The notes: a model not told the origin generated them from the sequence alone. DNA of 64,000 bases from Molossus alvarezi (GCA_037176705.1 CM073895.1:2826051-2890050), one strand, 5' to 3'. Positions 28,090 to 39,800 are shown, numbered from the stretch's first letter. Numbers and translations are program-made.

Positions 28090-28409
28090 TGCCTGTTCTT
28101 TTAAACCCATGAGTCCTGTGTGGCTCTTTCAACCGGCTGGTCCCACCTCAACCCTTCTTTCCCTCCCCAATATCTGCTGAGGGCCCGGACCCTGGACGGG
28201 GCAGGAACCACACTCTGGGCTGTGCTCGCGGTGTCCTCACGGAGCTGTGGACCGCGCTCCCCGCCCTGGGGCCCGGGCGCGTGCAGCTCAGACCAGAGGC
28301 TCGGCGGACCCCAGTCCTGTCCCCGCGCTGGGGTGCAGGCCGTGCGGGCTCTGTCACTGGGGCACGCGTCCTGTCCGGCTTCAGTCCTTGTGGACATGAG
28401 CAGCTGGGC

Positions 28410-28650
28410 CGGGTTGAATTGTGTCCCCCAGTGTCTGGGACCTTCTTTGGAAATAGGGTTTTGCAGAGAGAATCAGGTCTAGGTAAGGTCGTCCCTGATG
28501 CTGATGGCCCCTGAGTCCAGTGACTGGCGTCCTAGTAAGATTTGGGCAGAGACACCCCGAAAGGAGAGGGCCTGGGAGGAGACCACGTGACAAGACGGGC
28601 TGAGGACTGAGCCTCAGAGCCTGCGGTCCAGACAGCCAGGTCACGTGGGG
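28410..28650 (+). mobile_element. MaLR-like LTR relic
   Basis: GGGTTGAATTGTGTCCCCCA, then GGAAATAGGGTTTTGCAGAG and a GTGACTGGCGTCCTAGTAAG-type segment follow the typical order of MLT1/MST-type LTRs. It is diverged, and the subfamily was not determined. Confidence 0.6.
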
Positions 28651-28659
28651 ACAGCCCTG

Positions 28660-29795
28660 CTCATTGACCCACGTGGGGTGGACGATGGGTTACGTGAGAC
28701 ACCTGCTGAGCTGGGAGGCTGAGGAAAAGGTGATGCCATCACAGCAGCCCTGTCAGCTGCTCGGAGCCGGGACAGGGCCTGCGGGCGGCCGGCGTGAAGG
28801 TGGCCCTCGGAGGAGGCCTGTGCAGAGAGCTGCTCCTAGGAGCAGAGGGGCCCGGCTACCCGGCACACTCTCCTCCCCAGGCCCACCCTCCCGCCAGGGC
28901 AGCTTCCCCCATGGGTTCTCTGACAATTCCCAGCAGCGTCTCTGTGCCTGGCAGTGCCTGTCACCGTGATGGCAGGTGACTCCCCAGCTGTCAGCACCAG
29001 GGAGGAGGCACAGGGGCCAACGGGAGGATGATGCTCCCTCTGGTGGGGCGAGCGGGGTTCCCCTCGGACAGGGCTCTGGGCCCGCGCAGCCTCTGTCGGT
29101 CTGGTTCTGACTCTCCCGGTCTCCCCAGCGAGCCCCACAGGCCAGCTGCCTCCATCTCCGTGCCCGGGTTCCGCCAGACCTCCAAGTCCAGGCCCCAATC
29201 CAGTCCGCACCCTGCGGCTCCCAGCCCAGCCCTGAGCTTGGCCAGCGGGTCATCTTGGCTGGCCTTCAGGCCTCTGTCCCCAGTGTCCAGGCCTCCCTGG
29301 CCCTCCTGGCCCCTCAGGGTCAGCCTCCCCGCGGAGCCTGTCTGGCTCTGCTGGCCCCCGAGCCTCCGCCCTGGGTCCTCTGCTCCTCTCCTGGGCTCCG
29401 GAACTACCGTGAGCTGTGGGCTGCCTGCCTCCAACCAGCCGACACATGGCTACCGTGTCTGGGGCCATCTGGACCAGTTTGTGACACGAGCTGTACCCCT
29501 GGAAGGTGCTTAACCCAGCCTGAGCCCAGCTCCCCTTCCTCCAGGAAGCCCTCCTTGCCCTCAGGAGATGGGCTCTCCTCCATCCCCTCCTCCCCGAGGG
29601 GTGCAGGGCCGGGGTGCGCACCTGCTCAGCCGGCATGCGCCGTCCCAGGGCACACCGCTGTCCTCATTCCAGAGAGCAGAGCTCAGGCACACGCCCAGGT
29701 CGCAGGGCCAGGAAGCAGCCAGGTGGGCTGGAGAACGCAGGGGCCTGTGCTGACCAGCTGGTTCGGCCAAGTTGGCAAATCGAAGGCCATTGTGT
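28660..29795. other. Intergenic sequence, no gene recognised
   Basis: GC-rich, no recognised repeat or conserved coding block. Confidence 0.45.
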
Positions 29796-29799
29796 GCAC

Positions 29800-30165
29800 G
29801 TCCCGTCGCTCGTGTACCAAAGCACCGCAGACGCAGCGGCTGCTCCAGCCCACATTCGTTCTTTTGGCTCCAGGAAGAGGCGGTTCTTTGCCTTGTTCCG
29901 GCTTCTAAAGGGGCCCGCATTCGTGGCTCGTGGCCCCTTCCACGCTTCAAAGCCAGCCGCGTGGCATCTTCTCTCCGACTGAGACCCCTGCCTCCCTCTT
30001 ATGAGAACCACGTGATGACGTGGCCCCACCCAGATAATCCAGGATGAACCCCCCATCTGAAGCTGCTTGATCACCCCTGCAAAGTCCCTGCACCATGTAA
30101 AGTGACGTTCACAGGTTCTGGGGACTGGGACCAGGTCATCTTTGGGGGCTCTCGTTCAGCTGACC
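29800..30165 (-). mobile_element. MaLR-like LTR relic, minus strand
   Basis: Read on the minus strand it has CCCCCAAAGATGACCTGG, CCCCAGAACCTGTGAACGTC, GACTTTGCAGGGGTGATC, CTGGATTATCTGGGTGGGGC and TCATAAGAGGGAGGCAGG, in the order seen in old mammalian LTRs of the MaLR group. Subfamily uncertain. Confidence 0.55.
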
Positions 30166-31074
30166 ATGGTCCCTGTGGCTGCTGCTGAGCAGTGACCGTG
30201 TCCTGGGAGCTCAGGGAGCAGGGACAGAGGACACCTGGTTCTGGGCACGCCTTCCCCATTATCCAGCACTGTTTGTGGGAGGGGACGGAAATCGCATGGG
30301 GCTCGGAAGCCCCGCCCCGACACCGGACAGGGGGGCGGGCTCATCAAAAATGAACACGACACTGGCGTCCTGCAACTGAAAGGTCTGGGCCCCTGGGAGG
30401 GGACACATGTTTCATGCCGCCGTTATTAAGTACGTTCCCACCAGCGGCACCAATCCGAGCGCCTCCGCGTGGTCTCAGCTGGTACACAGAGGGGGACCCC
30501 ACTCCTGGCCTCCCACGTGCGAGAGCAGCCTCTGCTGGGCGCCCGGGCCCCTCGGGCACTGCTGGGAGGCTCCGCGTGCCAGGCTGCCCTGCGCTGCAGC
30601 CACCAGCACGGTGGGTGCTTCCCAGGAGCCACAGAGAAACAGTGCGCGGACAGAATAGTGGGGAGCCACTGCCCGGTGCTTTTGTTTTTCCTGGAGAAAG
30701 AAACTAGGACCCGGGCCGTTTGGGAGCTCAGCTTCTGCCGGGTCCTCCTGGCAGATGGGCGGAGGCTGGCGGAGCCCTGTGGGGCGGCGCTGTGCTGGGG
30801 GCCGGAGCCCACCTGACTGTGTTGTGATGCACCTGGACCTGCTGGCTGCCCACACCCCTTCTCTGCTTGACTCCCTCTCCCCAAAGCCGCAATCAGTCAC
30901 AGGAGCAATCAGTCCAGAGAAACTGCACAAAGCATGGCCTTCCCCCACGGCAGAGCAGAAAACACGCAAGGCACTCCAGGGGGGCATGAGACACCAGCAG
31001 CACACTCACCGTAACTCGAAGCCCCCTCCTCACGAGCCCAGGAGCAGGAAAAGGATTAACCCAAGAGGGTGGGT

Positions 31075-31330
31075 TGCAAGGTGGGTTGTGTCCCCCAATT
31101 CATATGCTGAAGTTCTAGCCCCCAGTGTCTCCCAATGTGTCTCTCTTCAGAGAGGGGCCTTCAAAGAGGAGTCTGAGGTTGAATGAGGCCCTTAGGGTGG
31201 TGTCCTTCAAGGGGGGCGCCTGTGAACAGGAAGACGGCCATCTGCAAGCCCGGGGGAGCTGGGGCACATTCCCCCTGGCGGCCTCAGAGGGGCCAGCCTG
31301 CCCATGCCTGCACCTCAGGCTCCAGCCTCG
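31075..31330 (+). mobile_element. MaLR-like LTR relic
   Basis: GGTTGTGTCCCCCAATTCAT, then GCTGAAGTTCTAGCCCCCAG and later GGCCATCTGCAAGCC match the usual MLT1 order, with deletions. Confidence 0.65.
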
Positions 31331-31534
31331 GACGGGAGAGGACAGATGTCTGCGGTGTAAGCTGCCACCTGTGCTGCGTTTTCACGACCGTCCCAGGACG
31401 CTGAAGGCCACACTGTGTTCCAGGTGGAGGAAAGTGTTTGGTGGTGGGGCTGGGGTGCAGGGACAGCTGGTAGGTGTTGGAGCAGCGCCTTTGGGGGCGA
31501 GAAGCCGAGTCCGGGCCAGTTGTTTCATTTATTG

Positions 31535-31783
31535 TTTTTTAAATTTGATTTTTAAATTGTTGACAGTATTACACATGTCCCCTATTTCCTCCCCCACCGC
31601 CCCCTCCCGACCGCAGGCCTTCCCTACACTACTGTGGCTGTGGGCTGTGCATGTGTGTTCTGTGGTTTATCTCTTCCTGTCTCCCCCGCCTCCCCTCTGA
31701 GATTTGTTCCATGTTTCCATGCCTCTGGACCTATTTGGTTCATCAGTTTATTTTGCTCATTATATTCCACATATAAGTGAGAT
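31535..31783 (-). mobile_element. L1 3' end, left part (split by a solo LTR)
   Basis: Antisense L1 3' UTR with a C-rich segment and GTTCATCAGTTTATTTTGCT, ending in ATTCCACATATAAGTGAGAT. The sequence continues after the LTR at 32162 with ACTTGTCTTTCTCTGACTGG, as expected for one interrupted L1. Confidence 0.85.
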
Positions 31784-32161
31784 TAAAAAGTCTGAGCCGG
31801 CGGGAGATCACATCCACAGCACAAGGCCAACGTAGAGCAAAATGGCTTTATTGCATGCACCTGGGTGCGGGCGGGCTGAGCCGAGAAGGGTTCAGCCTCG
31901 AATTAGGGTTGGGGTGTCGGTTATATACCCTCCTTTTAGCTTCCGGCAGTTCCTGCTGATGTACCTCCTGCAGAGGGCTGGGCTGGTATCTCGTCCATCC
32001 GGCATCTGCTGGGTTATCCATTGCCTGGTGGATAATTCAGATAAACCTTATTCATACTCAACAGAAGGCTGAGCAAAGGTCATGCAAGCAACACAATGTC
32101 CACAGTTTCTGCTTTTTGCAAACTTTTACCTTTACCCTTTAAAACAGGACTGACCCTTTCA
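31784..32161 (-). mobile_element. Solo LTR of an endogenous retrovirus, inserted in an L1
   Basis: A 378-bp insertion flanked by a 5-bp target-site duplication, GAGAT (31779-31783 and 32162-32166). On the minus strand it begins TGAAAGGG and ends CTTTTTA, so its ends are TG...TA rather than TG...CA. A TATA-like GGTATATAACC lies at about 31920-31930 and AATAAA at 31852-31847, placed as in an LTR with U3, R and U5. No internal coding region remains, so this is a recombination product of a former provirus. Confidence 0.85.
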
Positions 32162-32260
32162 GAGATCGTGTGATACTTGTCTTTCTCTGACTGGCCTATT
32201 TCGATTAGCATAATCCTCTCCAGGTCCCTCCATGTTGTCTCAAAGGGTAGGAGATCTTTC
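32162..32260 (-). mobile_element. L1 3' end, right part
   Basis: Continues the L1 interrupted by the solo LTR: TTAGCATAATCCTCTCCAGG then CAAAGGGTAGGAGATC. The similarity stops at about 32260; the next 600 bp are not recognised. Confidence 0.8.
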
Positions 32261-32261
32261 T

Positions 32262-32885
32262 GTCTTACAGCTGCTGCCTGGAAACAGGCAGGGTGGGCTG
32301 GGGAGGTGGGGGAGGGCTGAGAAAGGGGTGCCTGTGAGCGGGGAGTTCCGGAAGTCCTTGGTGAGCTCTGTAGGAGCAGATTGGGAGGTAAGGCCAGGAG
32401 TTCATGAACCACTTGGGATTGCCTTCCAAAGCTTTGCCCTCTCTGCACTCCTCCGCGTACTTCCTGGTCCTTTTGGCCCTTGGGCCAGGACCCCAGGACC
32501 CCAGTGGCCCTGCTCTGACATGCGTTCTGTGGCTATACGCTTACCTGGTGCCAAGCATGGAGGAAGACAGACGAGGAGTATGGGCTTCATGACCCTCGTG
32601 GGAACTCAGCTCAACTAAGTGGAGAGGAAGGCTCCCTCCTCAGAGCTGGCTTTTATGGGGTGCTGTGGTCCTGCCAGCACCCCCAAAGGATTCCTTGGGG
32701 GCTGTCTGTGAGAAAAGAAAAGGGGGGAATATGTGGACTTCCGCCCTTTCTCTGAGCCCAGAGGCTCTGTTCCGGCTCCTTGAATCAGAATCAGAAGGTT
32801 CCCTAGGGCTCTCCCTGTGCCGACCAGTCAGTGCCCACCTTTCGGGGCAGGTGACACGGGAGGAAAGAGTACTTAGCTCCCTGCT
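32262..32885. other. Unrecognised segment between LINE pieces
   Basis: About 600 bp of intermediate GC content between two antisense LINE pieces. It might be a further inserted repeat, but no terminal repeats or target duplication were found. Confidence 0.4.
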
Positions 32886-32887
32886 GA

Positions 32888-33480
32888 TTTGGTGGCCCTT
32901 GAAAAAGATCTGGTTTTTGTTCTCCGTCTGCCCGCTACTATTCACTTTTCAAAATCCTCAAATAACGCTCTACGCAGAGGTCCAGGTGTTATATTTGTGT
33001 TCAGTGGGAAAGACCAGGTGGCATGTGCGTATTTTATTTCATCTGAAGTTGGAAAATCCTGGCGTTTATTTTTTTTTAAAGGTACTCTCACTGTATGGAA
33101 TTCTAGGTGTTTCTCTTCAGGACTTTCAAGATGCGAACCCACTGTCTTCTAGCTTCCATTGTTTGCGATAAGAAGTCTGCTGTCATTTGGATCTTTGTTT
33201 CTCTATGTCTCTTTCCTCTGGATAATTTTAACAATTTCTCTTTATCATCAAGGTTAAGCGGTAGATTATGACATGCGTTAATGTTGCTTGTGCTTAAATT
33301 CATTGAGCTTCTTAGATCGGTGGGTTTGCATCTACTATCAAATTTGGTATATTTTTAACCATAATTTCTTCAAATAGGTTTTCTAGTCCAGTCTTCTTTG
33401 GATTCCAATTTCAAATATTAGGTTGCTTGAAGTTGGTCCCCAGCTCACCAATTCCCCTTTTCTTAGCATTAAAAAATTTT
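32888..33480 (-). mobile_element. Old L1-like 3' UTR segment
   Basis: AT-rich antisense LINE-type sequence including GATAAGAAGTCTGCTGTCAT, AATTTGGTATATTTTTAACC and ATAATTTCTTCAAATAGG, a known order in old mammalian L1 3' regions. Strongly decayed. Confidence 0.55.
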
Positions 33481-33504
33481 TAGTATTGTTGCTTGTTGTT
33501 CTTT

Positions 33505-33735
33505 TTAAAATTGTATTATTTATTTATTTTTAAACTTATCTTTATTGTTGAATGTATTACAGATGCTCCCCCTTTCCCCCCATTAATCCCCTCTTCTTCA
33601 CTCTCACCCCCTTCCTGCCTTCCCCACACTATTGTCTGTGTGTCCATTGATTATGAATATATGCATATAAGTTCTTTGGTTTATCTCTTTCCACCCCCGC
33701 CTTCCCTGTCCCTTTGAGGTTCGTCAATCTAACAA
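33505..33735 (-). mobile_element. Bat-type L1 3' UTR fragment
   Basis: A second copy of the C-rich antisense 3' UTR seen at 31535-31720: both have a pyrimidine-rich run, CCTTCCCCACACTA or similar, and TTTGGTTTATCTCTT. Comparison between the two copies supports a shared LINE family. Confidence 0.75.
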
Positions 33736-33764
33736 CTAATTTGTACCTCTTAATCTCTTTGCCT

Positions 33765-34222
33765 TTAAATTTTATTTTTCAGTTATAGTTTATATTCAAT
33801 ATTATTTTGTATTAGTTTCAGATGTACAGCATACTAATCCTCTTAATGTTAAAATATTTTTTTCTCTTCGTGTTTTATTTTGGATATTTTCTATTGCCAT
33901 GTCTTTATGTTCATTTGTTTTTTCTCCTGAAATGTCTAACCTGGTACTAATTCTACTCAATGTATTTTTCATCTCAGATACTGTGGTTTTTATGTCTACA
34001 AGTTTGATTTGGTTGTTTTTATATTTTCCATGTCTCTGTATTGTATACGGTTGTAATAATAATTTTTGTCTTCTTATACAGACTTTATTTTTCAGAGCAG
34101 TATAAGGTTCACAACACAGTGGGGAGGAAGGTACAGAGAATTCTCCTATACTCCCCAACTCATTGTCAATACAGAGAATTCTCCGATACTCCCCAACTCA
34201 TTGTCAACATTACACACCAGAA
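33765..34222 (-). mobile_element. Antisense L1 relic
   Basis: AT-rich sequence with GTTATAGTTTATATTCAATA and GTATTAGTTTCAGATGTACA, typical of L1 3' ends in antisense. It carries a local duplication near 34128-34205. Confidence 0.6.
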
Positions 34223-34312
34223 TGGTTCATTTTATTTTACTTTTATTTTTTTTCTTTATTGTTTTTGAATGGTTCATTTTATTTTACTTTTATTTTTTTT
34301 CTTTATTGTTTT
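34128..34312. repeat. Two adjacent local duplications
   Basis: TACAGAGAATTCTCC followed by CCCCAACTCATTGTCAA occurs twice (34133 and 34172 regions). Next to it a 46-bp AT-rich segment starting AATGGTTCATTTTATTTTAC is repeated at about 34221 and 34268. Confidence 0.85.
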
Positions 34313-34510
34313 TAGAGAGAGAGGAAGGGAGAGGGAGAGAGAGCTAGAAACATGGATGAGAGAGAACATCAATTGGCCACCTCCTGTGATTGGCTGCCTC
34401 CTGCAGGGATCAAGGCCACAACCTGGGCATGTTCCCTGACCGAGAATGGAACCAGCAATCTTTTGGTGCACCAGACAACACCCAACCCATTGAGCCACAC
34501 CAGCCAGGGC
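34313..34510 (-). mobile_element. Ves-type SINE
   Basis: Minus-strand SINE ending CACACCAGCCAGGGC. It has a small internal duplication of the CTCCTGTGATTGGCTGCCTC region. Its T-rich tail is included in the 46-bp duplication just before it. Confidence 0.85.
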
Positions 34511-34564
34511 AGTACATATATTTTTTTAAACTTTATTATTATTTTTATAACTTTTCTTTCTTTT

Positions 34565-34748
34565 TAAATTTTTTTTTATTGATTTCTTACAGAGAGAGGA
34601 AGGGAGAGAGAGAGAGACATCAAGGTGAGAGAGAAACATTGATCGGCTGCCTCCTGCATGCCCACTATTGGGGATCGAGCCTGCAACCTGGGCATGTGCT
34701 CTGACCTGGAATCGAACCGGGACCTCTCAATATATGGGACGAGGCTCC
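34565..34748 (-). mobile_element. Truncated Ves-type SINE
   Basis: Minus-strand SINE that lacks the end of its head; sequence changes to L1 at about 34750. It belongs to the same subtype as 21690-21903. Confidence 0.8.
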
Positions 34749-34754
34749 ATTTTA

Positions 34755-35375
34755 TCCCTGTGCTCTGCCTTTCATCCCTCCCCCACCCAACCCCTGACAA
34801 CCATTGATTTTTCTACCTTCCCCGTAGCTTCACCTCTTCCAAATGTCACATCGCTGGGTTGGCTCCTGTCACATAACTATCGCGTCTACGTTTCCTCCAT
34901 GGTTTTTCATGGTTTGGTAGCTTACTCCTTCTTAGCTCTAGATAATACTCGACTGTCTGGTTGGACCACAGAGTGTTCCCCGGTCTCCTATGGGAGGACG
35001 TCTTGGCTGCTTCCAGGTGCTGGCGATCGTGAATGAAGCTGCTACAGACGTCTGTGTGCAGGGCCTCGTGTGGACACAGTTTTCTGCTCCTTTGTGTAAA
35101 TACCAGGGAATGTGATGGCTGGACTGTATGGTACGAGAAAGTTTAGTTCTATAAGAAGCTGCTGAGCTGTCCTCCAAAGAGGCGGCACCAGGCTGCACTC
35201 CCACCAGCCGTGAGGGGGGTCCCTGTTGCTCCCCGTCCTCGCCAGCATGGCAGGTGGCCAGTGTTCCAGATTTCGGCTCTTCTGATAGGTGAGTAATGCT
35301 ATCTTGTTGTTGTTTTAATTTGTATCCCCCTGATCACCTAAGACGTGAAACATCCTTTGAACTGGCCCTTCTGCC
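34755..35375 (-). mobile_element. Antisense old L1 3' end
   Basis: Contains in order GATAATACTCGACTGTCTGG, GGTGCTGGCGATCGTGAATG, AAATACCAGGGAATGTGATG, CCTCGCCAGCATGGCAGG and TTGTTGTTTTAATTTGTATC, the familiar order of L1M 3' ends read in antisense. Not functional. Confidence 0.85.
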
Positions 35376-35534
35376 CCCGTGCCGATACTTGGACCTTCCT
35401 CTAAAGCTGCATAGCAGGGGACTTCTCACACCCTCGGGCCTGCACCCGCCTCGCTCAGGGACGGCCTGGGACACACGGCCTCATGTCACTTCTGAGCCCC
35501 TTCTGAGGCGGCCTGTGCTCTGCAGCTCTCTTCT

Positions 35535-35715
35535 CACTGCTGTCTGAGGGGCGAGGTGACACGGCTCACTGCTGTCTGAGAGGCGAGGTGACACGGCTCA
35601 CTGCTGTCTGAGGGGCGAGGTCACATGGCTCACTGCTGTCTGAGGGGCGAGGTCACACGGCTCACTGCTGTCTGAGGGGCGAGGTCACACGGCTCACTGC
35701 TGTCTGAGGGGCGAG
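35535..35715. repeat. 32-bp tandem repeat, about 5.5 copies
   Basis: Units of CACTGCTGTCTGAGGGGCGA followed by GGTCACACGGCT start at 35535, 35567 and 35599 and continue at 32-bp spacing. Confidence 0.93.
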
Positions 35716-35794
35716 GTGCAGGCAGCCGAGGTTCGCTTCTGGATTCGCCCGGAGTGGCTGCATTGTGCTGCCTGCATTCCTCAAATTCATCGCC

Positions 35795-36010
35795 CCGCGA
35801 AGGCCTGAAAAAATGCAAATAAAAGTGAGATTAGGATTTTTTTTTTTTTAAATAAGCAATGTAGCAAGTCAAATCTGGTTCGAGCTGTCAGCTGAATCCA
35901 CCGGAGAGAAATTGATGTTGAAATATTTGCGTATGTTCTCATGGAACATTTATTGTGGGGCGCTGGGCTCCAATAAAGCCTTTATATAAATTATTCATTA
36001 TGGAATTCAG
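35795..36010. promoter_or_regulatory. Candidate conserved noncoding element
   Basis: A sharply AT-rich, non-repetitive island in GC-rich surroundings, with ATGCAAATAAAAG (octamer-like), ATTTATTGTGGGGCGC, CTTTATATAAATTATTCATT and GGAATTCAGATGAAATG. It matches no repeat I recognise. Such composition is typical of ancient developmental enhancers, but conservation could not be tested. Confidence 0.35.
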
Positions 36011-36014
36011 ATGA

Positions 36015-36555
36015 AATGCCAAAAGCCCTCCCACCAAGGGGCTGCCATTTCATGTTTTCTCGTTACCTCTGAAGAGCGGGTCTTGGTGAGCACAAGGCTC
36101 GCCGGTGGGGCAGGCGGTGTGGTTATCGGGAGAGACGCATGGGTCTGGTACCAATGTCCCCCCTCCCCCCCGGGCAGGTGGTGTGGTTGTTGGGAGAGAT
36201 GGAAGGGTCTGGTACCAATGTCCCCCTCCCCCCTCCCTAGGCTGCAGCTTCTGACACACACTTGGCTTTTCTCCCGGGATTTTCTCTGCTGGGACCCCAT
36301 TTGCTGGTGTGCTCTCCCGCCAGCTCGAGGGTACTAGAGACATGTCCCTGTCACCCTCGCTTCCGGTCCTTGGAGAGGAGGCGGGTAATTCCCGTGAGCA
36401 CAGTTTTTACAGCTCACAGGCATCTTCCGAGGCCCCGGTCTCGCAGGGTCTCAAGTCTGCTCTGGGAAGGGGAGAAGGGAAGGAGAGCCAGGCCAGAGAC
36501 GGGCTCCGCTGTGTGACCCCTGAAGCCACGGGTGAGGGGCCAACCCCGTCCCTGC
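36015..36555. other. Intergenic sequence, no gene recognised
   Basis: Contains a short direct repeat of GGTCTGGTACCAATGTCCCC (36151 and 36208 regions). Otherwise unremarkable. Confidence 0.45.
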
Positions 36556-36559
36556 GCGT

Positions 36560-36840
36560 GTGATTTATTGGAGGGAGGTCTTCGCAGAGGTCACTAGGGT
36601 GGGCCCTGACCCACCATGGCAGATGTCCTTATAACAAGGGGAAGTGTGGGCACAAGGCCTTCATTCGGGGAACACTCCCTGCTGGCCGAGGAGGGAGGCC
36701 CGGGGCAGACTGTCGCTCAGTCCCAGAGAGAATGAACCTGCGGCCACCTGGGTCTCGACGTCCAGCCCCAGGACTGAGACGCTCATTCACCTGCTCCTGA
36801 TGTTTTGTTACGGCGACTGCAGGAAACCAGCCCAGGGATG
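36560..36840 (+). mobile_element. MaLR-like LTR relic
   Basis: GGTCACTAGGGTGGGCCCTG followed by GATGTCCTTATAACAAGGGG matches the middle of MLT1/MST-type LTRs; the first third is missing. Confidence 0.55.
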
Positions 36841-36844
36841 AAGT

Positions 36845-39800
36845 GAGTTTCCGACGCTCGGAAGTTGTGGGCTTTGAACTGGCGCCCCAGTGTCCAGAGA
36901 GCCTGTGTCTTCAGGTGGAGGCACAAGGCGCGACCTCTGCATCACGGCTCCGCGACCCCTGGGTGGCCGGAGCGTCTGTGAGCAGGCGTCTGGCCACGCT
37001 GCTGTTTGCCCATCAGGAAGCTCGCTGAGCCCTGTACGTATCCCTGGACTCGATCTCACAGGTGACTGAACGGGTCTCGCTTGCTCAGGATGATGATGGC
37101 CCAAACACTGTGCTGTCCCAACGCTGGCCCTGAGTGCCTGGGGACAGCGATGGGCCATGTCTTGGAGAGCAGGGACCTCCAGGGACCTGGTGTGGCTGGG
37201 CTGCGGCTCCAAGGGGCAGTGTGTGGCCTCAGCCTTCGGGAACAGGTGAGTCTGTTCTCCTGGAGAGCCCGGGCCCCTGGGCAGCTTCTGTGGGGATGCT
37301 GTCCCGAGCTGTGGCCAGGCAGCCGGGGGCTTGCTTTCCCTCCCGGGCCTTCGCCCCAGGGCAAGCCAAGTCACTGGCTCGCAGCGTGGCCTGGCCGACC
37401 TCAGATAATCTTCAGGAACTTCCCATTTCTGCATTTAACATCATTATTCTTTCTCTCTCTCGGGGAGAAGCAGGTGGCGTGTTAAGAAAACTCAGAGATG
37501 TTTGGTCGTTTTATGCTGAACACACTTGGCATTTCACGGGGGAGCATCCAGATCCTTCCGGATCCCTGCTGCCCCCATTCCCATGGATTTCTGGCTGGGA
37601 CGGGTGCTCAGGCGGCAGCTTGGAGCAAGGCGGGCCCCGTGCGGGCTGGGTGCCCCCTCCCTCCGCTCCCAGCCGCTGCCCCGTGTCGAGTCTGCATGCG
37701 TGAGTGTGTTTCCATTTTTACTGCCCATACACAATGTTTGTTAGTGTCGCCCTACATATTTGCAACTTGCATTGAGGACTCCCCATGGAATTTTCTGGGG
37801 TCCCTGGGTTTAAGCAGATTGGAGTTGTCCCCTGGACAGAGCTGCTGTGTGTCCACTCAGGCAGTTCCGTCTTCCTGGTGTTCCTTTCTCTTCACCCCCC
37901 TTTCCCTGAGTCCCCTCACCTAGGCGTTTGGTCTGCCCTGGGCTCTGGGGTCCCGCCTGGCTTTGGGGATCCACCTGGCTGTCTCGGCACCCTCTGATCT
38001 AGCCACTCAGCTCAGACCCAGAACACTGCCTCTGGCTATTGTCAGGCCCTGACGTCCGTCCCCCACCTGACTCCTTGTGGCCAGGACCCTGGACTGTGGC
38101 CCCTCTGAGGGCCTGCTCTGGGTTGGTTTTGCCACTGTCCTTGGTCTTTGTGGGTGAAAGTCTATCAGAGCAGCACGTAAGCCAATAGGCTCTGGGGAGA
38201 GGGAATGAGGCAGGGTTACTAAGAAACCCTTCATGGGGAAACTTTGTTTCCATTTCCCTGAAAAGAACAGCTCTGGGGAGGGAGGCGCACTTCATAGGCG
38301 CAGGGGCACTCGAGGATGGGAGTCTGCTGGCAGCCCTGCCGGGCTCCTCACGCCTGGTCTCACCTGCAGAAAGTGGAAAGCGGAGAGACCTCCCAGGCTC
38401 CTGTCTCCCCTCTTCCTGGCTTCCGTCTCCTGTCCCCGCCCCTCCCCCAGCCCCTCCCGGCCCCCACTCTGCGGAGAGACTGGAGTAAGTCCTGGCTATT
38501 AAAGCCTGGGGGAGGACTGTCTGGTCCCTGGCCCTACAATAACCACTCCAGCAGTGCGGTTTGTGTTTCTGTGACTCTGGGTCCTAGTGCCCGAGGCCGT
38601 GGGTCTCACCCCCGCACGGTGATGGGAGCTGAGGGCAGAGAAAAGAGGGGGGCGGATGGGCCCAGCTCCCGCCGCTGGTCCCAGCGTCCCTCCAGAAGCC
38701 CCTCCAGGTGCGGTGACAGGCAGCTGTCCCTGCTGGAACCTTCCGCTCTCAGAGGCTCAGCGATGTGTTGTAATGCGTTCTTGGACCGCGTCCTGCCATC
38801 TGTCTCGTGAGCTAGATTACCATGCGGCTCAGAGAGGTGCTCCACTTTGCAGTTGTAAATGATCTTTCCTCTTCGCTCCACACGCAGACGCCTGGTTTGC
38901 AGCCGGGCCAGCGTGGCCCATTTTCCATAAGGCAGGGACACCCTCCCTCTGCAGTCCTCCAGGGGCTGGGACACCCCCTGGGGGGCTAGGGGTGGGGGAA
39001 CCCAGATGGGAGGAGGCTGGGAGGAAGGGAGGTGGCTGACACCTGCCCTTTGCTCCAGGGGACCTCAGGCTGATTCTGGGCCTGACCCTGGACTCCATCC
39101 AGGGGTCCAAGTTCCAGAGTCCCCCCAACAGGCTCACGTGTGCGGTGTGGGGACAGCCCACCCCACGGCTAACCTCCTGACTTCTCATGGCCATTCCTGT
39201 CTACCTGCCAGAGCCTGTCCACCGCCCTGGCTGCCAGAGGGTCACATGACGCAGATCTTGTCACCTCTCCTTACATAAGACCCACCCTCAGGGCCCTGAG
39301 TGTGGCCAACTGCCCTCTGCCCTCAGTGACACCAGCCTCCTTACTATGTGCCTTGAACACACCGGACACACATGACCCAGCCAGTGTCACCCCAGGGTCT
39401 TGCCAGATGCTTAGAGAAGAATTAAGACCAAATCTTCACAAACTCTTCCAGGAGACATGTTCCTGTGTTACTGTGACACCAAAGGCAGCACGGACGCCCC
39501 CAGACATGGACACCCCCAGACAGCACAGGCTGGCGGCTTACACACAGACGTTCATCCCTCCAGGTTCTGGGCACTCTCCCCTCCTCCTTCCGGCTGCCAC
39601 TCAAACGCCACTCCCCTCCGGGATTTGCGTACGATTTCTTTTCTTAGGACCTGCCTCTGTCTTGTCGGGGAAGCAATTCAACCCGACTGACAAACGCGAC
39701 CCACCGTTTCTGTGATACCACACAGAGCATCACTGGGACAAGAGCAACGACAGACGGACAAGACAGACAGAGCAGCAGCCGGGAGGAGGTAGTTCAGTGC

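Noticed and set aside
31784..32161. Possible complete provirus
   Set aside because: Only one LTR is present and the L1 halves meet at its borders, so no internal region exists.
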